DNA of 12,750 nucleotides from Candidatus Shapirobacteria bacterium (lineage in GTDB: Bacteria; Patescibacteriota; Microgenomatia; VGLL01), in the NCBI GenBank assembly GCA_016866735.1, contig VGLL01000019.1:1-12750 (forward strand). The letters are read 5' to 3'. Position numbers and translations under genes: made by a program. The notes under the pieces were generated by a model, which saw only the letters and a list, made by a program, of their open reading frames with translations, had not been told where the DNA came from and ran no database searches. Positions 1 through 7,311 of this stretch are shown in pieces (position 1 is the first letter of the stretch; the number at the start of each line of letters is the position of its first letter).

Positions 1-411
1 ATGATATTCTTCATAGCGCATGACGATTAATCTCTCCCAGTCGCTTAGATATTTTCTTTCAACGCCTAGGTTTTTTAGGTAATCAAGATGCTCTTTGGGG
101 AGTCGCTCTTTTACCAGAAGAAGAAACTCTCTCATCTCGTCTGGGCAGCGCAGGTCGGGCGCTTCGAGCGTCAGCATAATTAGGACGATCGCCGCCAGCA
201 CCAATTCGTTAAAGATACGGTCTTGCTCGATTTGGGACAAGCCATTAAAATCGGTTTCTTGGCGAAACTTTTTATCGCGGAAAAATTTAAAAGCGGCTTG
301 CGCGGCAGCCTGGTCGAGACCGGCCGCCAGGATCCTGGCCATTTTTTCGGCAGGCAGAGGATTTTCCGGACCGCGACTTTTTAGTTTTTTGATTTCTTTT
401 TCCAGATCCAT
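1..411 (-). CDS. Unrecognised protein, 5' part only (runs off left edge)
   Basis: An open frame begins at ATG 411-409 and stays open for 137 codons to base 1, so the C terminus lies outside the window. The product starts MDLEKEIKKLKSRG and is mostly charged and helical. Residues of about 65-85 include a short hydrophobic stretch (LVLAAIVLIMLTLEAP) that could be one membrane segment or a buried helix. I recognise no domain or motif. The start is supported by a -10-like TAAAAT exactly 6 nt upstream and by the lack of another good start. It has its own promoter and is separated by about 110 bp from the upstream ATPase gene, so it is probably a separate unit. The overlapping plus-strand frame here has no recognisable content. 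Confidence 0.65.
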   Translation of the reverse strand, partial: MDLEKEIKKLKSRGPENPLPAEKMARILAAGLDQAAAQAAFKFFRDKKFRQETDFNGLSQIEQDRIFNELVLAAIVLIMLTLEAPDLRCPDEMREFLLLVKERLPKEHLDYLKNLGVERKYLSDWERLIVMRYEEYH

Positions 412-417
412 ATATTT

Positions 418-446
418 ATTTTAGCGCATCTTCGAAATTATGCCAG
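418..446 (-). promoter_or_regulatory. Candidate promoter of the left-edge gene
   Basis: Reading the minus strand, CTGGCA (446-441, 4/6 to TTGACA) is followed by a 17-nt spacer and TAAAAT (423-418, 5/6 to TATAAT). The -10 ends 6 nt before ATG 411, so a start 6-7 nt downstream of the -10 would make the mRNA leaderless or nearly so. Confidence 0.45.
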
Positions 447-485
447 TTATTTTATCGGGAGAAAGTATTTGCCGCATAAGGAAAT

Positions 486-504
486 AAAAAAGGCGAAATT
501 GCCC
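486..504 (-). terminator. Weak candidate terminator of the ATPase unit
   Basis: On the minus strand a very short stem (GGC/GCC at 503-501 and 494-492, plus one possible G-U pair) is followed directly by six T (491-486). It lies about 20 bp after the ATPase stop, where a terminator is expected. The stem is too short to be convincing alone. Confidence 0.25.
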
Positions 505-522
505 AGAAGTCGACCGGAGCGA

Positions 523-2970
523 TTAGCGTAACCGTCTTTTAACCGCCCCGATCCTATAAACAAGCTTAAACACTTCAACGACAAAAAACATCGAGATTGA
601 CAGAAATATGGCAGTAACCCAGTAGGGATAACTTAGCTCCTGCAATCCAAAGAATTGCCTTAAAGTAGCGGTTGAGAAAGGCAACACCTGCAACCCAAAA
701 CCCGCGAGAACTGCAAAAATCAACCATTTGTTTTCAAAAAGATGGTTTTGCCAAAACGGTATCATTAAGGCCCGGACCGAAAAAACATACGCCAGCGAGT
801 TTAGGCCAAGCGTAAAAAAAGCAAAAGAACGAGCCAAAAGAAGATTACCAGTTGTTTTATAAATAACTATAAAAGAAAGTAGGGCTGCCAGGCCGGCGAT
901 AACACTGACAGAGCCGATCAAAGTTATCATCCACTTATTTACTAGTCGTTCTGCCGGAGGGCGCGGCCTTTCCTTCATAATAGCGGTTCTTTTGGGGTCA
1001 ATCGTGAGCGCCAGGTTCGGAAATCCGTCCGACACCAAGTTAATCCAAAGAATCTGTACCGCCGAGATTGGCAGCGGCAGACCCAAGAGCATGCCCCCGA
1101 CAACAACAAATATTTCCTGAAACGCATCACATAAGAGATAAAGAATGTTTTTCCTAATGTTTTCGAACATTGCCCGACCTTCCTCGATGGCCTTGACAAT
1201 GGTAGAAAAGTTAGAGTCTAAAAGGACCAGGTCGGCCGATTCTTTGGCCACGTCGGTGGCTTCACCCACAACAATGCCAATATCGGCCTTGTGCAGCGCC
1301 GGCGCATCATTGACCCCGTCGCCCATCATCGCTACCACTTCTCCGTTTCTCTTTAGTGCCTCAACAATTTTCAGCTTTTGGTCGGGCGTAGTTCTGGCAA
1401 ATAAGCGGATTGTCTTTACTTTTTGCGCCAGTTCCGCTACTGTTAGTTTCTTCAACTCTTCGCCGGTTATAATCTCGTTTTCTTGAACAGAAATGTTTAA
1501 TTCGGACAAAACATATTCGGCGGTTTTTTGGTAGTCGCCCGTGACGACGGCGATCTTGATCCCGGCCCCAATTGCCAGCCGGAGCGCTTCCTTTACTCCC
1601 AGTCTCACCGGATCGGAAAAAGCCAGGATGCCCGTCCAGGTCAGACCCGCTTTTGCGTCTGCCGCTTCCAGGCTAACCTGGGTTGCGGGCGCCTCTTTCC
1701 TGGCAAACCCAATAAGCCTTTTGCCCTGTTTAGTCAGGTTTTCAATTGTTGAGCAAATTTCTTTCTTTTCCTCTTCTGAAAGTGTTGTCCACTGCAAAAG
1801 CAGTTCCGGGGCCCCATTGACATAAATCATATTTTTATCAGCTGACCACTTATGGAGGCTGACAAAAAATCGTTCTTTTGGAGAAAAAGGGATACTGTCA
1901 AGCCGTTGGTGTTCGGAAACAAAATCGGTGATGATTGTCCGTCCCCAGGCAAAAGCGGAGATGACGATCGGGTCGTCTAAGTCATTGGCCAAAAGCACCT
2001 GCTCTGCCAGTTTTTCCCTCTCCCCGATATAGTTAACGACTTCCATTTTCCCCTGGGTCAGGGTGCCTGTTTTATCAACACAGATAATCGTTACCCCCCC
2101 CAGCGTCTCGGCCGCTGATAATTTTCTTACCAGGCCGCGATGTTTGACGATCTTTTGCATGCCAATGGCGAGCACCACGGTTAGTGATACCAACAGTCCT
2201 TCGGGAATGCTGGAAACGGCCAGAGCCACCGAAGTAACAAATATCTCTGTCAGGCTAAACCGGTATAAAGCCCCGATGGTAAATACCATAATTGTTAACA
2301 CTCCCACCACGGCCACTAATTGCTTGCTGAAGCTCTTTAGTTGTCTTTGCAGCGGGGTTTCTTCTTCCGGCTCCTGGATTTGTTGGGCGATTGAACCCAT
2401 TTTGGTCGCCGCGCCGATGGCGGTAACCGCCATCATCGCCTGGCCGGAAGAGACGGTGGTGCCCATGAAAACCTCGTTGTCTTTAACCTTGCCTGCCGGA
2501 ACGCTTTCACCGGTCAAGACAGATTCGTCAATATAAAGCCGGTTGGCAAAAATAAGTTTTCCGTCGGCCGGGATCCTTGCCCCCTGATCTAAAATTACCA
2601 AATCACCGGAAACTATTTCCGCAGTATTAACCGTAACCCTCTTTCCTTCACGAATAACCACCGCCTGGTTGGTAACATACCGCTTAAGGGCCAAAAGGGC
2701 GTTGGTTGCCTTACTCTCCTGAACGTACCCCAAAATAGTATTGATAAAAACGGCCAAAAGAATAATGGCCGTATCGGAAAAATGCCCGATTGCCAATGTG
2801 ACCAGGGCGGCAAAAAAAAGGACATAGACCAGGGGGCTTTTTAATTGCTGGATTACCAGCGACAGTTTGCCGGGAGGAGGTCTTTCCGGCAAAAAATTAG
2901 GTCCGTCTCGCTCTTGCCTTCTTTTTACTTCTTCGTTTGATAGGCCGTTTTCATTTGGAAACATAAACAT
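523..2970 (-). CDS. P2-type cation-transporting ATPase (probably Ca2+)
   Basis: A membrane pump coupling ATP hydrolysis to cation export through a phospho-aspartate intermediate. Of 815 residues, the actuator loop has TGES (153-156), M4 has PEGL (256-259), the phosphorylation site is DKTGT (D299), TGD lies at 477-479 and the hinge is GDGVND (550-555). About ten membrane segments are arranged 2+2+6. By alignment from memory with SERCA, the site II ligands are kept: E257 in M4, and N644 and D648 in M6 (NLVSDG). At site I the M5 Asn is replaced by Ala616 while E619 remains, so one Ca2+ per cycle is likely, as in PMR1/SPCA pumps. The nucleotide-domain KGAPE motif reads NGAPE (385-389). It is shorter than most bacterial relatives (850-950). 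It lies 8 bp after the exchanger gene and is likely co-transcribed. No clear Shine-Dalgarno is visible, and Met3 (2964) is an alternative start. The family is sure; the ion is inferred. Confidence 0.93.
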   Translation of the reverse strand: MFMFPNENGLSNEEVKRRQERDGPNFLPERPPPGKLSLVIQQLKSPLVYVLFFAALVTLAIGHFSDTAIILLAVFINTILGYVQESKATNALLALKRYVTNQAVVIREGKRVTVNTAEIVSGDLVILDQGARIPADGKLIFANRLYIDESVLTGESVPAGKVKDNEVFMGTTVSSGQAMMAVTAIGAATKMGSIAQQIQEPEEETPLQRQLKSFSKQLVAVVGVLTIMVFTIGALYRFSLTEIFVTSVALAVSSIPEGLLVSLTVVLAIGMQKIVKHRGLVRKLSAAETLGGVTIICVDKTGTLTQGKMEVVNYIGEREKLAEQVLLANDLDDPIVISAFAWGRTIITDFVSEHQRLDSIPFSPKERFFVSLHKWSADKNMIYVNGAPELLLQWTTLSEEEKKEICSTIENLTKQGKRLIGFARKEAPATQVSLEAADAKAGLTWTGILAFSDPVRLGVKEALRLAIGAGIKIAVVTGDYQKTAEYVLSELNISVQENEIITGEELKKLTVAELAQKVKTIRLFARTTPDQKLKIVEALKRNGEVVAMMGDGVNDAPALHKADIGIVVGEATDVAKESADLVLLDSNFSTIVKAIEEGRAMFENIRKNILYLLCDAFQEIFVVVGGMLLGLPLPISAVQILWINLVSDGFPNLALTIDPKRTAIMKERPRPPAERLVNKWMITLIGSVSVIAGLAALLSFIVIYKTTGNLLLARSFAFFTLGLNSLAYVFSVRALMIPFWQNHLFENKWLIFAVLAGFGLQVLPFSTATLRQFFGLQELSYPYWVTAIFLSISMFFVVEVFKLVYRIGAVKRRLR

Positions 2971-2978
2971 TATTGCTT

Positions 2979-3929
2979 TTAGAGAATAATTAATCCGAAT
3001 AATTCAACGACGACAAAGAAGCAGTAAAAACCAAAAAGAATAAAGCCCTCTTTTCTGGAAACATCGTGTTTCGACCGGGTGAAGTAATAAAAGAGGCCTA
3101 ATCCAAACGCCAATAGCAAAAGCGTATTAATGAAATTACTGGCCGTGATTACTTCCCCGGAATTTAACAGGGTGAATAGGCCAAATAAAAGCGTATTGGC
3201 AGAGGCCGAACCGACAAAGTCGCCAAAAGCGACATCCTTTTTGCCGGAAATAACCGACCGCACGCCCAAAGATATCTCGGGAATATTGGTTCCCAGGGAA
3301 AGAACAATTAAGCTGATATAAAAAGCAGAAATGTTAAACGCGTTGGCAAAATAGATAGTTCTATCCACGATCAGATTGCTGGAGACGAAGACCAAAGCAA
3401 TTCCCAGTATAATTTTCAAGATATCAATAAAGGAATAAGACCGGGCATGCAGCACTTCAGCGTGACCGTTATCGAGCACCCCTTTATTTTTTTGGATAAA
3501 ATAAAACAAAAAGGCGTATAGCCCAATAAGTACGATTCCTTCCCAATTAGACACTTTTCTGTCAAGGACCATAAAGGTCGGGGCGAGCATAACGATAAAA
3601 GAAAAAAGCAAATTCTTGTCATTTAACTGGCTGTTTAATTTGACCCCGTTGCCAAAGATGGCCAAGAGGGGGATTATTAAAAGAAAAATAACGACAATGC
3701 CGCCGATCAAATTGCCGGCAAAAATTTCCGGATTATTTTCCGAAATTGCCGTTAAGCCTACGGCGAATTCCGGTATTGAAGTTAGCAGCCCCAAGACGAA
3801 AAAGGACAGCGCGAAAGAAGAGACCCTTATCTTCTTTGACAATTTATCAACTGCGGCGATAATCAGCCCGGCCCCAAACCAGACAGCGATGAAGGAGATG
3901 GCATAAATAAAAATATTAAGCGCAAACAT
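2979..3929 (-). CDS. CaCA-family Na+/Ca2+ exchanger-like membrane protein
   Basis: A 316-residue inner-membrane antiporter of the cation/Ca2+ exchanger superfamily, with about ten hydrophobic segments and the two inverted alpha repeats. Repeat 1 has TSIPE (50-54) but continues GNLIGGIVVI (72-81). Repeat 2 has GTNIPE (213-218) and GDFVGSASAN (236-245). Against NCX_Mj (recalled ligands S51, E54, S77, N81, S210, E213, S236, D240), both glutamates are kept. However, S77 and N81 correspond to G77 and I81, S210 to N215 and D240 to N245. Ion binding is therefore probably altered, and substrate and stoichiometry are uncertain. The gene is first in a two-gene unit with the P-type ATPase, which suggests shared Ca2+ or cation extrusion. 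The start ATG 3929 is preceded at 6 nt by TATAAT and has no Shine-Dalgarno. Confidence 0.85.
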   Translation of the reverse strand: MFALNIFIYAISFIAVWFGAGLIIAAVDKLSKKIRVSSFALSFFVLGLLTSIPEFAVGLTAISENNPEIFAGNLIGGIVVIFLLIIPLLAIFGNGVKLNSQLNDKNLLFSFIVMLAPTFMVLDRKVSNWEGIVLIGLYAFLFYFIQKNKGVLDNGHAEVLHARSYSFIDILKIILGIALVFVSSNLIVDRTIYFANAFNISAFYISLIVLSLGTNIPEISLGVRSVISGKKDVAFGDFVGSASANTLLFGLFTLLNSGEVITASNFINTLLLLAFGLGLFYYFTRSKHDVSRKEGFILFGFYCFFVVVELFGLIIL

Positions 3930-3935
3930 TATTTC

Positions 3936-3963
3936 ATTATAAACAAGCTAAGACAATTCTTAA
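3936..3963 (-). promoter_or_regulatory. Candidate promoter of the exchanger-ATPase unit
   Basis: A consensus TATAAT on the minus strand (3941-3936) ends 6 nt before ATG 3929. The best -35 is TTAAGA (3963-3958, 4/6) with a 16-nt spacer, which is weak. The geometry would give a leaderless transcript. Confidence 0.4.
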
Positions 3964-4056
3964 AGAGGTAACGAAGTCTGAAAAACCCCGGAGCCCCCAA
4001 AGCCAGAGTAACGCCTGACTGATCCCCCCAGTCCCGAGATTATTAGACCGGCTGGT

Positions 4057-4125
4057 TTATTTCTTTTCTGCTACTATTTCTCCCAATTTTACTTTAGCGA
4101 GGGTGATAATCTTCCCTATGTTCAT
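4057..4125 (-). CDS. Possible 22-codon ORF coupled to the UPF0182 gene
   Basis: Its ATG (4125-4123) overlaps the TGA of the UPF0182 gene (4124-4122) as ATGA, the usual sign of translational coupling. It reads MNIGKIITLAKVKLGEI, ends in AEKK and stops at TAA 4059-4057. The composition (short hydrophobic-basic helix, lysine-rich end) is protein-like. It could be a tiny real gene, the surviving head of a lost gene, or chance. No homologue is recognised. The remaining 130 bp to the exchanger promoter hold a small inverted repeat (GACTG 4017-4021, CAGTC 4029-4033) and no other gene. Confidence 0.3.
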   Translation of the reverse strand: MNIGKIITLAKVKLGEIVAEKK

Positions 4126-6899
4126 CTTCGCCGTTTATTTAATATTTCCCCAAGACGCCTTATCTCTTCTCCGTATTTTGCCCAGTCTCCCTCCTTTTGG
4201 GCTCTTATGGCAGTCTCGTAGACTTCGTTTGCCTGTTTAATAATCTCGTCAATATCTGCCTTGCCGGCAGGCAGGCCTGCCTGGCCGGTAGGCGGGTCTT
4301 GGGTGAGGGGAGTGGAAGGAACTGTTTTTGAGACTCCTGTACCGAAGATCCTGGAAAGTCCTGCTTCAAGAGTCTCCTCCATGGCAATTTTATTCTCGTA
4401 TGCCACAATCACTCTTTTAAGTTCCGGAATTTTCCCGGCTTCTGCTTTAAGATACAGCGGCCTTACATAGATAAGGGATTCTTCAATCGGAATAACCAAT
4501 AATGGCCCTTGAATTACCTGGGACCCGCGCTGATCCCAGAGTGATATTTGTCTTGCTATCTCCGCGTCCTGATTGATGCGGCCAATAACCTGTTTGGGGC
4601 CGAAAATAAGTTTCTGTTTAGGAAAACGGTAGACCAAAAGTTTACCATAATTTTCCGCGTCGTTTCTTGCCACCATCCAGGCAGAAAGATTATCTTTGGC
4701 CCGGGGAGTAAAGGGCAGCATCAGAATATATTCTTCTTTTGACTCGCCCGGTAATTTCATAATCATGTGTCTCGGAGTCATAACTGGCAGTTTACCGCTT
4801 GTATTTTTCTCTCCCTCTGTAGCTACAGAGGGAATTTCCCACTGGTCCTCTTTGTTGTAGAAAATCTGGGGATCATCCATGTGATAGGTCGTATAAATTG
4901 CCGTTTGTAAGGTAAAAATATCTTCAGGATAGCGAAGATGGGGAACCAAACTTTTGGGCAATTCCGAAAGCGGTTTAAATACCTTAGGAAAAATCCTGGC
5001 ATAAGTACGAATGATTGGGTCGTTGGCATCCGCCTGGTAAAAAGTAACCGTACCGTCATAAGCGTCAAGTACTACTTTTACCGAATTCCTGATGTAGTTT
5101 ACCCGACTGCCATTAAGAGACAGAGGTTGCGAGTAGGGGTAAGAATCGCTTGCCGTATATGCATCGGCAATCCAATAGATCCTCCCATCGGCAACCACAG
5201 CATATGGATCGCGGTCAAGGGTTAAAAATGGGGCAATTTTTGCTATTCGCTCATTGATCTTGCGATTGTAAAGAATCCGGCTTTCGGAAGTTATATCGTT
5301 TGACAAAAGCAATTTGAGTGAACCAAGGCGGATGGCGTAAAAAAGGCGTCTTATTGGTGAGTTGATCTCTACTCCGCCTTTGCCCCCGTAGGTGGTAAAT
5401 ACATTTTCTTCTCCTTTGGGATAATCGAATTCTTTGGATTTGGTTTTGACGAATACATAGTCATTGGAAAGCTCCCCATAATATATTTCCGGACGATTAA
5501 CCGTTAACTCTTTTGCCTCTGATTTTGGCGGCAAGTCTTTGACAAAGAGAACAGGTAGACCTTCAGTTGTTACCTGATTGACAGGACCCGCCGCCAGGCC
5601 GTATCCGTGAGTGAATGTTAATCTTTCATTTATCCAGCTTCTGTTGGGAAGACTTTCAGATGCAAGTTCCCGAAGCGAAAGCATAATCTGCCGTATTTCC
5701 CCATCGATGGTATAGCGGTCGTTGTCAACAGAGGCAAATTCATAGTAAGTTCTAATTTCCTGAATTTGGGAAAAGGTGGAAAGAAGCGGCGCGCGGTCCC
5801 AAAGACGGACATTTTTAATAGTAAGATTGTTACTGGCCAAATCTTGCGCTTTCAGTGGTTTATCTCCCGAGATTTCCCGTTCCTCGATCTTGTCTAAACC
5901 AAAAGCAGCTCGCGTTGCGGCAATGTTGTTTATTATAAAAGGAGTTTCCTTGGCAAGTTCATTGGGAGCAACTATCAGTTTTTGGAAAATGGCAGGAATA
6001 AAACCTTGCGCCACTCCCACCAGAAAGTAAAAGGTAATTGAACCCAAAAGAAGGGCGGCTTTCCCTCTTATTCCCCAGTACAGAGAAGAAAATGCGGCAA
6101 AAAGTGTTACCAATATAGACACCCGAAGAAGTGGAATCATGATATTGACATCGGTAAAAACGGCGCCAAACACCGGGCCGCCTTGGCTGGTCAGCAGTTT
6201 AAACAAAGATAGATAAGTGCCTGCCGCAAGTGTTAACAAAAAAAGGAAAAGCAGGATCCCCATATGGATCCGGGCATGGGGAGTTGTTTGAAGACCCAAT
6301 TTAGAGAGGTTAGTTTCGCCAAGCTTGCCAAGCAAGCCTGATGTGTTAAGACTACCCCGCAAAACATATACCGCACCGCAACCTATTAGTGAAAAAAGAA
6401 TTAGAGTCCGAACAAGCCCCAGTCCTATGTCGAAAACCGGAAGGGTGAAAATATAAAAGGAGATGTCTTTCCCCAAAATAGGGTCGGCAAGACCAAAGGG
6501 CGTGCTATTGAGATATTTCAAAACGTCATGCCAACCAGTAGCGGCAAATAATCCTAAAAATAAGGCAATCAAAAGACAGGCGACAGTTCCTAGTTTTTTT
6601 ACTATGCGATTATCAAGAGTTACCGGCTGACCAATAAGACTTTCTGGTAGAGTCGCCAGCCAAGGAATTTTAGAGGAAACTGCTAAAAGAAAATTAACAA
6701 GTAGGAACAAGGCAGCAAAAATAGTTACTGCCAAACCCAAGACCAGTTTTGCCGTCAGAGATTTAACAAAGACTTCAGTGTATCCTACCTCGGTAAACCA
6801 CCACCAGTCGGTAATAAAGGAAACAATGGTCGAGAAAAAAACAAAGAAAAGAAATGCCGCCCCCAGAATGATCCTAGTTAAAAACTTTGTGATATTCAT
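4122..6899 (-). CDS. UPF0182 family large membrane protein
   Basis: A 925-residue protein of the UPF0182 (COG1615) family, whose function is unknown. The N-terminal third has about seven membrane segments, the first at residues 6-30, followed by the family signature TDWWWFTEVGYTEVF near 31-45. The rest is a large soluble, probably extracytoplasmic, domain with recognisable family blocks: RAAFGLDKIEEREISGD, NVRLWDRAPLL, THGYGLAAGPVNQV, RPEIYYGEL, and LRYPEDIF followed by TTYHMDDPQIFYNKEDQW. Near the C terminus a DNA palindrome adds a Pro/Gly/Ala-rich linker (about 869-881) before a helical tail. I chose ATG 6899 because it begins directly before the first membrane helix. The frame continues upstream to a TTG at 7007, but those 36 residues are hydrophilic and cross a hairpin. 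No strong Shine-Dalgarno is seen. It has its own promoter at 7027-7056. Confidence 0.93.
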   Translation of the reverse strand: MNITKFLTRIILGAAFLFFVFFSTIVSFITDWWWFTEVGYTEVFVKSLTAKLVLGLAVTIFAALFLLVNFLLAVSSKIPWLATLPESLIGQPVTLDNRIVKKLGTVACLLIALFLGLFAATGWHDVLKYLNSTPFGLADPILGKDISFYIFTLPVFDIGLGLVRTLILFSLIGCGAVYVLRGSLNTSGLLGKLGETNLSKLGLQTTPHARIHMGILLFLFLLTLAAGTYLSLFKLLTSQGGPVFGAVFTDVNIMIPLLRVSILVTLFAAFSSLYWGIRGKAALLLGSITFYFLVGVAQGFIPAIFQKLIVAPNELAKETPFIINNIAATRAAFGLDKIEEREISGDKPLKAQDLASNNLTIKNVRLWDRAPLLSTFSQIQEIRTYYEFASVDNDRYTIDGEIRQIMLSLRELASESLPNRSWINERLTFTHGYGLAAGPVNQVTTEGLPVLFVKDLPPKSEAKELTVNRPEIYYGELSNDYVFVKTKSKEFDYPKGEENVFTTYGGKGGVEINSPIRRLFYAIRLGSLKLLLSNDITSESRILYNRKINERIAKIAPFLTLDRDPYAVVADGRIYWIADAYTASDSYPYSQPLSLNGSRVNYIRNSVKVVLDAYDGTVTFYQADANDPIIRTYARIFPKVFKPLSELPKSLVPHLRYPEDIFTLQTAIYTTYHMDDPQIFYNKEDQWEIPSVATEGEKNTSGKLPVMTPRHMIMKLPGESKEEYILMLPFTPRAKDNLSAWMVARNDAENYGKLLVYRFPKQKLIFGPKQVIGRINQDAEIARQISLWDQRGSQVIQGPLLVIPIEESLIYVRPLYLKAEAGKIPELKRVIVAYENKIAMEETLEAGLSRIFGTGVSKTVPSTPLTQDPPTGQAGLPAGKADIDEIIKQANEVYETAIRAQKEGDWAKYGEEIRRLGEILNKRRR
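4264..4288. repeat. GC-rich palindrome embedded in the UPF0182 reading frame
   Basis: CAGGCAGGCCTGCCTG (4268-4283) is a perfect 16-bp palindrome. With one bulged G (4284) it extends to CCGG on each side (4264-4267, 4285-4288). In the gene's frame it encodes part of PPTGQAGLPAGKA, a linker unlike its surroundings. The base composition is far more GC-rich than neighbouring DNA, so it looks like a dispersed palindromic repeat that landed in frame. Only this copy is present in the window. Confidence 0.7.
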
Positions 6900-6905
6900 A
6901 TACAA

Positions 6906-6934
6906 AACCGGCCCTTTTGCTATCTTGGCCGGTT
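6906..6934 (-). promoter_or_regulatory. Leader hairpin just upstream of the UPF0182 start codon
   Basis: AACCGGCC (6934-6927 on the minus strand) pairs perfectly with GGCCGGTT (6913-6906), an 8-bp GC-rich stem with a 13-nt loop. It ends 6 nt before ATG 6899, in the place where a ribosome would bind. It could control translation initiation. The short T-rich tail (TTTTGTAT) also leaves weak termination possible. Confidence 0.5.
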
Positions 6935-7003
6935 GTAATTGATGATGATTCTTCGCTTGAAGATGCAAGCGTATAGACCATTCATCTTCTTGCTCCCCAC
7001 CAT
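6920..7003 (-). CDS. Possible 27-codon leader ORF upstream of UPF0182
   Basis: ATG 7003-7001 opens MVGSKKMNGLYACIFK, followed by RRIIINYNRPR, and stops at TAG 6922-6920. The stop lies inside the loop of the hairpin at 6906-6934, in a different frame from the main gene. It starts about 17 nt after the predicted transcription start. It may be a leader peptide whose translation opens the hairpin, or a chance ORF. The positive charge and lack of homology give no functional clue. Confidence 0.2.
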   Translation of the reverse strand: MVGSKKMNGLYACIFKRRIIINYNRPR

Positions 7004-7026
7004 CCAAGGCGGTGTTAGATAATATT

Positions 7027-7056
7027 ATTATACAGGAAGGGCATCTTTATTTCCAA
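7027..7056 (-). promoter_or_regulatory. Promoter of the UPF0182 gene
   Basis: On the minus strand TTGGAA (7056-7051, 4/6) lies 18 nt from a consensus TATAAT (7032-7027). The predicted transcription start is near 7020, giving a leader of about 120 nt before ATG 6899. That leader carries the possible leader ORF and hairpin. Confidence 0.55.
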
Positions 7057-7083
7057 TACCGAAAACATACTCACTTAAACTAA

Positions 7084-7264
7084 TCGTTTGGTGAAACGAC
7101 AAAGAGATTGCCAACTCTAAGTAAAAGAGTGACTATACTTGCCTGGTCGGCAATAATATTATTTGTTCTTCTTAAACTTATCCAACGGATAATCTACCGC
7201 AGATTTTAAAAAAGATCTGTTAAAGTCCCACCTTGACAAAGGTGGAACCTTGGTGGGATTTTTT
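7084..7264 (+). ncRNA. Candidate structured RNA or hairpin-rich repeat
   Basis: Read on the plus strand this stretch is a chain of perfect stems. TCGTTT/AAACGA (7084-7099) has a GGTG loop. ATTGCC (7107-7112) pairs with GGCAAT (7149-7154) and encloses two adjacent hairpins, ACTCT/AGAGT (7114-7130) and GAC/GTC (7131-7148), a compact three-way junction. Next come TTATCC/GGATAA (7178-7192) or the alternative AATCT/AGATT (7191-7205), then an intrinsic terminator (7226-7264). No plus-strand gene follows for over 4 kb, so a leader or riboswitch is unlikely. A small RNA or a MITE-like element fits better. No consensus promoter was found on the plus strand. On the minus strand 7160-7261 stays open without a start codon, reading KNPTKVPPLSRWDF then AVDYPLDKFKKNK, which I cannot assign. 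Confidence 0.35.
7226..7264 (+). terminator. Intrinsic terminator, plus-strand direction
   Basis: TCCCACC (7226-7232) pairs with GGTGGGA (7252-7258). Inside, AAGGT/ACCTT forms a nested stem, and six T follow at once (7259-7264). An alternative stem CCACCTT/AAGGTGG uses the same left arm. A further inverted repeat CTAGCCCC/GGGGTTAG (7265-7281) abuts the T run. No plus-strand gene is present upstream to be terminated. Confidence 0.6.
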
Positions 7265-7311
7265 CTAGCCCCTGGGGTTAGCAATTACTTTGGTATTCAT
7301 GCTTATCTTGC

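Noticed and set aside
2063..2536. 157-codon plus-strand frame inside the ATPase gene
   Set aside because: It is antisense to strongly conserved ATPase motifs and has no recognisable domain.
6900..7007. N-terminal extension of UPF0182 to a TTG at 7007
   Set aside because: The 36 extra residues are hydrophilic and unlike the family, the start codon is rare, and the region forms a GC-rich hairpin; ATG 6899 directly precedes the first membrane helix.
7084..7264. T-box riboswitch suggested by GGTGGAACC before a terminator
   Set aside because: There is no plus-strand gene downstream for 4 kb, the helix expected after the T-box core is missing, and no specifier loop could be assigned.
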